This document shows, piece by piece, positions 6,291-9,875 of a DNA stretch of 9,875 nucleotides. Below the pieces are notes generated by a model. It was not told where the DNA came from and made no database searches. It saw only the letters and a program-made list of their open reading frames with translations. Within the stretch, counting starts at the first letter, position 1. Each line of letters begins with the position of its first letter. The translations under genes were made by a program, and so were the position numbers. Source of the DNA: Burkholderia sp. (GTDB lineage Bacteria > Pseudomonadota > Gammaproteobacteria > Burkholderiales > Burkholderiaceae); assembly GCA_030151225.1 (NCBI GenBank), contig JASLEG010000266.1, positions 1 to 9,875 of the forward strand. The letters are read 5' to 3'.

Positions 6291-6923
6291 ATGACGTATA
6301 CGGTCAAGGAAATCTTCTACACGTTGCAGGGCGAGGGCGCGAACGCCGGGCGCCCGGCCGTGTTCTGCCGGTTCGCCGGCTGCAACCTGTGGACCGGCCG
6401 CGAGGCCGATCGCGAATCGGCCGTGTGCCGCTTCTGCGATACCGATTTCGTCGGCACCGACGGCGAGAACGGCGGCAAGTTCAAGACGCCCGAGGCGCTG
6501 GCCGACATGATCGCGTCGCTGTGGCCCGAGGGCGAGGCGAACCGCTTCGTGGTGTGCACGGGCGGCGAGCCGATGCTGCAGCTCGACCAGCCGATCGTCG
6601 ACGCGTTGCATGCGCGCGGCTTCGAGATCGCGATCGAGACCAACGGCTCGCTGCCGGTGCTCGACACGATCGACTGGATCTGCGTGAGCCCGAAGGCCGA
6701 CGCGCCGCTGGTGGTCACCAAAGGCCACGAGCTGAAGGTGGTGATTCCGCAGGACAACCAGCGCCTCGCCGAGTACGCGAAGCTCGATTTCGCGTATTTT
6801 CTCGTGCAACCGATGGACGGCCCGTCGCGCGACCTGAACACGAAGCTCGCGATCGACTGGTGCAAGCGCCATCCGCAATGGCGGCTGTCGATGCAGACGC
6901 ACAAATACCTGAACATTCCCTGA
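6291..6923 (+). CDS. queE: 7-carboxy-7-deazaguanine synthase QueE (radical SAM)
   Basis: QueE rearranges 6-carboxy-5,6,7,8-tetrahydropterin to 7-carboxy-7-deazaguanine using a [4Fe-4S] cluster, SAM and Mg2+. The 210-residue protein begins MTYTVKEIFYTLQGEG, the substrate-binding N-terminus of the family. The cluster cysteines are C31, C46 and C49, spaced CX14CX2C, instead of the usual radical SAM CX3CX2C. The same spacing is known from the structurally characterised Burkholderia multivorans QueE. The SAM-binding GGEP motif is at residues 91-94, and ETNGSLP, SPKA and the late VQPMDGP stretch are further family regions. The ATG start fits the family N-terminus, although the nearby Shine-Dalgarno is weak. 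It takes the product of QueD and feeds QueC. The queD start lies 19 nt after its stop. Confidence 0.96.
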   Translation: MTYTVKEIFYTLQGEGANAGRPAVFCRFAGCNLWTGREADRESAVCRFCDTDFVGTDGENGGKFKTPEALADMIASLWPEGEANRFVVCTGGEPMLQLDQPIVDALHARGFEIAIETNGSLPVLDTIDWICVSPKADAPLVVTKGHELKVVIPQDNQRLAEYAKLDFAYFLVQPMDGPSRDLNTKLAIDWCKRHPQWRLSMQTHKYLNIP

Positions 6924-6942
6924 GCCGCGAGCTTCACTCATC

Positions 6943-7395
6943 GTGCTGATTACCCGAAAACTCGAATTCGACGCGGGCCACCGCATCCCCGATCACCGCA
7001 GCCAGTGCCGCAACCTGCACGGCCATCGCTACGTGCTCGAAATCACGCTGCGCGGCGACCTGGTGGACACCGAGGGCGCGCCCGACCGCGGCATGGTGAT
7101 GGATTTCGCCGACGTGAAGGCGCTCGCGATGGAGCACCTCGTGTCGAAGTGGGATCACGCGTTCCTCGTGTACGCGCGCGACGAGGTGGTGCGCTCGTTC
7201 CTCGAGCAGATGGCCGATCACAAGACGGTCGTGCTGGACCGCATTCCGACCGTCGAGAACCTCGCGGCGGTGGCCTTCGACATCCTCGCCAGCGTGTACG
7301 ACGCGCACTACGGCGTGAACCTGCGCCTCGAACGCGTGCGCATGTACGAAACCCCGAACTGCTGGGCCGACGTCGAGCGCGCCCCCGCCCGCTGA
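6943..7395 (+). CDS. queD: 6-carboxy-5,6,7,8-tetrahydropterin synthase QueD
   Basis: QueD turns 7,8-dihydroneopterin triphosphate into 6-carboxy-5,6,7,8-tetrahydropterin, the first dedicated step towards queuosine after GTP cyclohydrolase I. The 150-residue protein belongs to the 6-pyruvoyl-tetrahydropterin synthase fold. Zinc ligands are H13 in DAGHRIPDH and H26/H28 in NLHGHRY, with the catalytic-type C22 between them. D71-H72 in KWDHAFL and E136 in MYETPNCWA are the other conserved active-site positions. The GTG start at 6943 gives the standard family N-terminus MLITRKLEFDAGH. Its Shine-Dalgarno is poor, and it lies 19 nt after queE, so coupling to queE translation is likely. The gene for GTP cyclohydrolase and those for QueF and Tgt are not in the window. 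Confidence 0.95.
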   Translation: MLITRKLEFDAGHRIPDHRSQCRNLHGHRYVLEITLRGDLVDTEGAPDRGMVMDFADVKALAMEHLVSKWDHAFLVYARDEVVRSFLEQMADHKTVVLDRIPTVENLAAVAFDILASVYDAHYGVNLRLERVRMYETPNCWADVERAPAR

Positions 7396-7642
7396 TTCCC
7401 CGCCGCGCCTTGCCTGCCTTGCCTTCGGGCGCCGCGCCCCGCGCGCGTTCACGCCCGGCGGCACATTTCTGACCACGGTATGATCGTCGCGCGCGCGATG
7501 CGTGCGACGTGGCCGTGTTCGGCCCCGTTCCGCCCGCGCGTTCGCAGCATATTCCGGATAACAAACATCGATTCCGCGGTCTCGACCGCGGAGCCGGCGC
7601 ACGCCACACGATGGCGCCACGCGGCGGCAGGAGGAACTGGAC
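7396..7642 (+). other. 247-nt hairpin-rich gap between queD and the Sel1-repeat gene
   Basis: This gap holds three short inverted repeats: CGTCGC/GCGACG (7485-7490 with 7504-7509), GGCCG/CGGCC (7511-7515 with 7520-7524, loop TGTT) and the perfect 8-bp TCCGCGGT/ACCGCGGA (7573-7580 with 7585-7592, loop CTCG). None has a T-run, so no standard terminator for the que genes is visible. A GGGCG/CGCCC stem (7427-7431 with 7435-7439) lies nearer queD. TATGAT at 7479-7484 is a possible -10 but lacks a matching -35. CCTTGCC occurs twice near 7409-7423. I see no RNA gene or convincing small ORF. Confidence 0.5.
7629..7634 (+). promoter_or_regulatory. perfect Shine-Dalgarno of the Sel1-repeat gene
   Basis: AGGAGG (7629-7634) lies 8 nt before ATG 7643. 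It fixes this start over later Met codons even though it leaves an unusually long Arg-rich region before the signal-peptide core. Confidence 0.9.
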
Positions 7643-8536
7643 ATGAACGGCACTGGCACGCGCGCGCGACGCGCGGCACGACGGGGATTGGCACGCCGCA
7701 TCGGCGCACGGGGATTCATCGCGCTCGGCCTGGCCGGCGCGCTGTTCGCGGCGCACGGCGCGGCGCAGGCGGACGAGGCGGCATCGGCACCGGCAGCCAC
7801 CGCGGCATCGGCGCCCGCGGCCGCCGCGCAGCACGCGAAGCCGCACGCGAAACTGCGCAAGCCGGCGGCAGCGGCATCGAAGACCACGGCGGCGGCCGTG
7901 GCCGACTACAACGCCGGCGATTTCGCCTCGGCGCTGGCCGGCTTCCGCCGCGCGGCGCAGCACGGCGACCGGCTCGCGCAATTCGACTACGCGATGATGC
8001 GGCTCAAGGGCGAGGGCGCCGCGGCCGACGTGCCCGACGGCCTGCACTGGCTCAACGAGGCGGCCGGCGCCGGCATGACGCAGGCGCAGTACGCGCTCGG
8101 CACGATGTACGACGCGGGCGACTTCGTCACGCGCGACGCGGCGATCGCGCACGGCTGGCTGACCCGGGCCGCCGAGCAGGGCCACGTGGAGGCCGAACTC
8201 GCGCTCGCGAACCAGTTCCTCGACGGCCGCGGCACGCCGCGCGACAACCATCAGGCCTTCCTCTGGTACCGCAAGGCGGCCGACGCCGGCGAGCCGACCG
8301 CGCAGTACGTGACGGCCTCGTTCTACGAGCGCGGCGGCGACGGCGTGACCCAGGACCTGAATCTCGCGCGCGTCTACTACGCGGCCGCGGCCGTGCACGG
8401 CGACGACGTGGCCGCGCTGAAGTATCAGGAGGTCAGCACCGCGCTGCGCGCGCAGGTGGCGGCCGCCGCGGCATCGGGTGCCTCGGCCGCCTCGGCACCG
8501 GCCGCCGCCGCACCGCAGGCCGCCTCGCAGGAATGA
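7643..8536 (+). CDS. secreted Sel1-repeat (TPR-like) protein of unknown function
   Basis: The 297-residue protein starts with an Arg-rich n-region (residues 1-23), a hydrophobic core (24-38) and a probable signal peptidase I site after AQA, between residues 43 and 44. No lipobox and no proper twin-arginine motif are seen, so a soluble periplasmic or secreted protein is expected. An Ala/Ser/Pro linker (44-85) contains two copies of AASAPAA. Then come about four full Sel1 repeats (roughly 110-145, 146-181, 182-217 and 218-254) and a preceding half repeat, recognisable by units such as AQYALGTMYDAG and AFLWYRKAADAGEPTAQY. A second Ala-rich tail covers residues 271-297. Sel1 repeats form alpha-solenoid scaffolds for protein contacts, and the partner cannot be read. 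The gene converges on rodA. Its place beside cell-wall genes is suggestive only. Confidence 0.88.
   Translation: MNGTGTRARRAARRGLARRIGARGFIALGLAGALFAAHGAAQADEAASAPAATAASAPAAAAQHAKPHAKLRKPAAAASKTTAAAVADYNAGDFASALAGFRRAAQHGDRLAQFDYAMMRLKGEGAAADVPDGLHWLNEAAGAGMTQAQYALGTMYDAGDFVTRDAAIAHGWLTRAAEQGHVEAELALANQFLDGRGTPRDNHQAFLWYRKAADAGEPTAQYVTASFYERGGDGVTQDLNLARVYYAAAAVHGDDVAALKYQEVSTALRAQVAAAAASGASAASAPAAAAPQAASQE
7778..7825 (+). repeat. two imperfect 24-nt tandem units in the Sel1-gene linker
   Basis: Units at 7778-7801 and 7802-7825 both begin GCGGCATCGGC and encode AASAPAAT and AASAPAAA (residues 46-53 and 54-61). A related ASAPAAAAP stretch recurs in the C-terminal tail. Such low-complexity linkers grow and shrink easily, so length may differ between strains. 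Confidence 0.6.
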
Positions 8537-8550
8537 CGAAGCAGGAAGGC

Positions 8551-8585
8551 AAAAGTCGGCGCCGCGCGTCCCGCGCACGGCGCCG
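8551..8585 (-). terminator. GC-rich hairpin between convergent genes, probable terminator of the rodA operon
   Basis: GGCGCCG (8558-8564) pairs with CGGCGCC (8578-8584), extended by C8557-G8585 and an inner CGCG/CGCG stem. Read on the - strand the stem is followed by GACTTTTGCC, a short T-run consistent with termination of the rodA transcript 10 nt after its stop. On the + strand no T-run follows, so for the Sel1 gene it may only protect the 3' end. Confidence 0.55.
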
Positions 8586-8594
8586 GTCGTCACG

Positions 8595-9743
8595 TCAGGA
8601 TTTCATCAGCCGCTTCTGTCGCCCGACGCTCATGATCAGCCCGATCGCGACGCCGAGCGTGGCCAGCGCGGTGCCGCCGTAGCTCATGAACGGCAGCGGC
8701 ACGCCCACCACCGGCAGCACGCCGCTCACCATCCCCACGTTCACGAACGCATAGGTGAAGAAGCCGAGCGACAGCGAGCCGGCCAGCAGCCGGCCGAACA
8801 GCGTCGAGCCCTGCGCCGCGATCACCAGCCCGCGCGCGATCAGCAGCATGTACAGGGTCAGCAGCACGAGTCCGCCCACCAGCCCGAACTCCTCCGAATA
8901 CACGGCGAAGATGAAGTCGGTGTGCTTCTCGGGGATGAACTCCAGGTGCGCCTGGGTGCCCTTCAGATAGCCCTTGCCGAACGGCCCGCCCGAGCCGATC
9001 GCGATCACCGCCTGGATCGTGTGGAAGCCCTTGCCGAGCGGATCCGAGGTGGGATCGAGCAGGGTGCAGACGCGGTGTTTCTGGTAATCGTGCATCAGCG
9101 GCCAGACCACCTGCGGCTGACAGATCTTGTCCTCGAAGGTGGCGATCGCGGCCACCGCGATCACGCCGGCGATCAGCACCGGCACGATCAGCTTGAACGA
9201 CAGCCCGGCCAGATAGATCACGAACAGGCCGGCCGCGAACACCAGCATCGCCGTGCCGAGGTCGGGCTGCTTGGCGATCAGGGCCACCGGCACCAGCAGG
9301 ATCGCGAACGCGACCAGATAGTCGTACCAGCGGATCACGCCCTCGCGGCGCTGGTAGTACCAGGCCAGCATCAGCGGCGTGGCGATCTTGAGGATCTCGG
9401 AGGGCTGGATCACCACCCCCACGTTGAGCCAGCGTTTCGCGCCCTTCTTGGTCATGCCGAACAGCGCCACCGCCACCAGTAGCGCGACGCCGAAGGTGTA
9501 GAGCGGCACCGCGAAACGCATCAATGTCTGCGGCGGAATGTTCGCGATGATCCACATCAGCACGAAGGTCAGCATGATGTTGCGCAACTGGTCTTCCACG
9601 CGGCCCGGCATGTCGATGGCGGCGCTGTAGAGCGTGACGATCCCGACGCAGAGCAGCAGGAACACGATCAGCGCGAGCGGGCGGTCGAAGCCCGCGAACA
9701 TCTGCTTTGCCTTGTCGAGCCAGGCGCGCTTGTCGAATTGCAT
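8595..9743 (-). CDS. rodA: rod-shape peptidoglycan glycosyltransferase RodA (SEDS family)
   Basis: RodA polymerises lipid II into glycan strands during cell elongation, working with the transpeptidase PBP2 and MreBCD in the inner membrane. The 382-residue product is mostly membrane helices, as expected for SEDS proteins (about ten). Family signatures are GAKRWLN (101-107), KQPDLGTA (158-165), HTDFIFAVYSEEFG (274-287) with D276 at the position of the catalytic Asp of RodA, and PFMSYGGT (351-358) near the C-terminus. The ATG (complement of 9741-9743) has GGAG 6 nt upstream (9750-9753). The upstream reading frame, probably mrdA, ends 11 nt before it, so the two are likely co-transcribed and possibly co-translated. 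It appears to be the last gene of its operon. Confidence 0.96.
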   Translation of the reverse strand: MQFDKRAWLDKAKQMFAGFDRPLALIVFLLLCVGIVTLYSAAIDMPGRVEDQLRNIMLTFVLMWIIANIPPQTLMRFAVPLYTFGVALLVAVALFGMTKKGAKRWLNVGVVIQPSEILKIATPLMLAWYYQRREGVIRWYDYLVAFAILLVPVALIAKQPDLGTAMLVFAAGLFVIYLAGLSFKLIVPVLIAGVIAVAAIATFEDKICQPQVVWPLMHDYQKHRVCTLLDPTSDPLGKGFHTIQAVIAIGSGGPFGKGYLKGTQAHLEFIPEKHTDFIFAVYSEEFGLVGGLVLLTLYMLLIARGLVIAAQGSTLFGRLLAGSLSLGFFTYAFVNVGMVSGVLPVVGVPLPFMSYGGTALATLGVAIGLIMSVGRQKRLMKS

Positions 9744-9754
9744 GCCGTTCTCCG

Positions 9755-9875
9755 TTATTCGGTGGCGGCCTTGGCGGGCCGCGCGGTGGCGCGCTCGTCG
9801 CGCATCGCGGCGGGCGCGCCCGCGCCGCCGGACGGATTGCGGTGCGGCTTGCGCGGCAGGTGGCGCATCTGCGAG
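9755..9875 (-). CDS. mrdA: probable C-terminal end of penicillin-binding protein 2 (MrdA), cut by the window edge
   Basis: An open frame enters from the right edge and ends in TAA (complement of 9755-9757), giving about 39 residues. The visible part is a Pro/Arg/Ala-rich tail (MRHLPRKPHRNPSGG, then an Ala-rich end) with no catalytic motif. Identification rests on position: in Burkholderia and most rod-shaped proteobacteria the PBP2 gene lies directly upstream of rodA, and a disordered basic tail is plausible for a periplasmic PBP C-terminus. The frame and high GC at third positions support real coding. The transpeptidase domain lies outside the window. Confidence 0.7.
   Translation of the reverse strand, partial: SQMRHLPRKPHRNPSGGAGAPAAMRDERATARPAKAATE

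Noticed and set aside
5067..7395. Functional link between tRNA-Phe and the neighbouring queuosine genes
   Set aside because: Queuosine goes into tRNAs with GUN anticodons (Tyr, His, Asn, Asp), not GAA. The tRNA has its own promoter and terminator.
7043..8593. A 516-codon - strand open frame across queD and the Sel1 gene
   Set aside because: Arg/Gly-rich shadow of + strand coding. It spans two real genes and a gap, and no motif is seen.
7480..8682. A 400-codon + strand frame overlapping the Sel1 gene
   Set aside because: Extreme Arg/Gly/Ala composition, out of frame with the Sel1 protein, which has a signal peptide, recognisable repeats and a perfect Shine-Dalgarno.
8478..9482. A + strand frame opposite rodA
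   Set aside because: Gln/His/Arg/Asp-rich antisense shadow of rodA. The - strand product has complete SEDS signatures.

Overview
The window is high-GC DNA from a betaproteobacterium, almost certainly Burkholderia sensu lato. The evidence is the strong GC bias at third codon positions, the gene order rsmB / DUF4390 / ntrY-like / ntrX-like, then tRNA-Phe, queC-queE-queD and the rodA-mrdA pair, and protein sequences that look like Burkholderia versions (QueE has the CX14CX2C arrangement known from B. multivorans). It reads as conserved core chromosome. I see no insertion sequence, phage gene, CRISPR array or island boundary.

Layout. (1) Bases 1-4994, + strand: four tightly packed genes. They are rsmB (5' end outside the window), an exported DUF4390 protein, a 4-TM NtrY-like sensor kinase, and a receiver + Fis-HTH response regulator. 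The first two junctions overlap (4 and 11 bp) and the last abuts exactly, so translational coupling is likely. (2) Bases 5024-5193: a self-contained tRNA-Phe(GAA) unit with a near-consensus promoter and a 15-bp intrinsic terminator. (3) Bases 5283-7395, + strand: queC-queE-queD, which together convert dihydroneopterin triphosphate to preQ0 for queuosine in tRNA. A leader with an extended -10, a tandem GACTTGA repeat and a terminator-like hairpin precedes queC. (4) Bases 7643-8536, + strand: a secreted Sel1-repeat protein of unknown function behind a hairpin-rich 247-nt gap. (5) Bases 8595-9875, - strand: rodA, and upstream of it the 3' end of what is probably mrdA (PBP2), the distal end of the mre/mrd rod-shape operon. 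It converges on the Sel1 gene at a GC-rich hairpin.

I found no convincing new defence, mobile or biosynthetic system. The items most worth a second look are the queC leader, which has mutually exclusive pairings; the C-A mismatch in the tRNA-Phe acceptor stem; the response regulator that lacks the AAA+ domain of classical NtrX; and the uncharacterised exported DUF4390 protein coupled to the sensor kinase.
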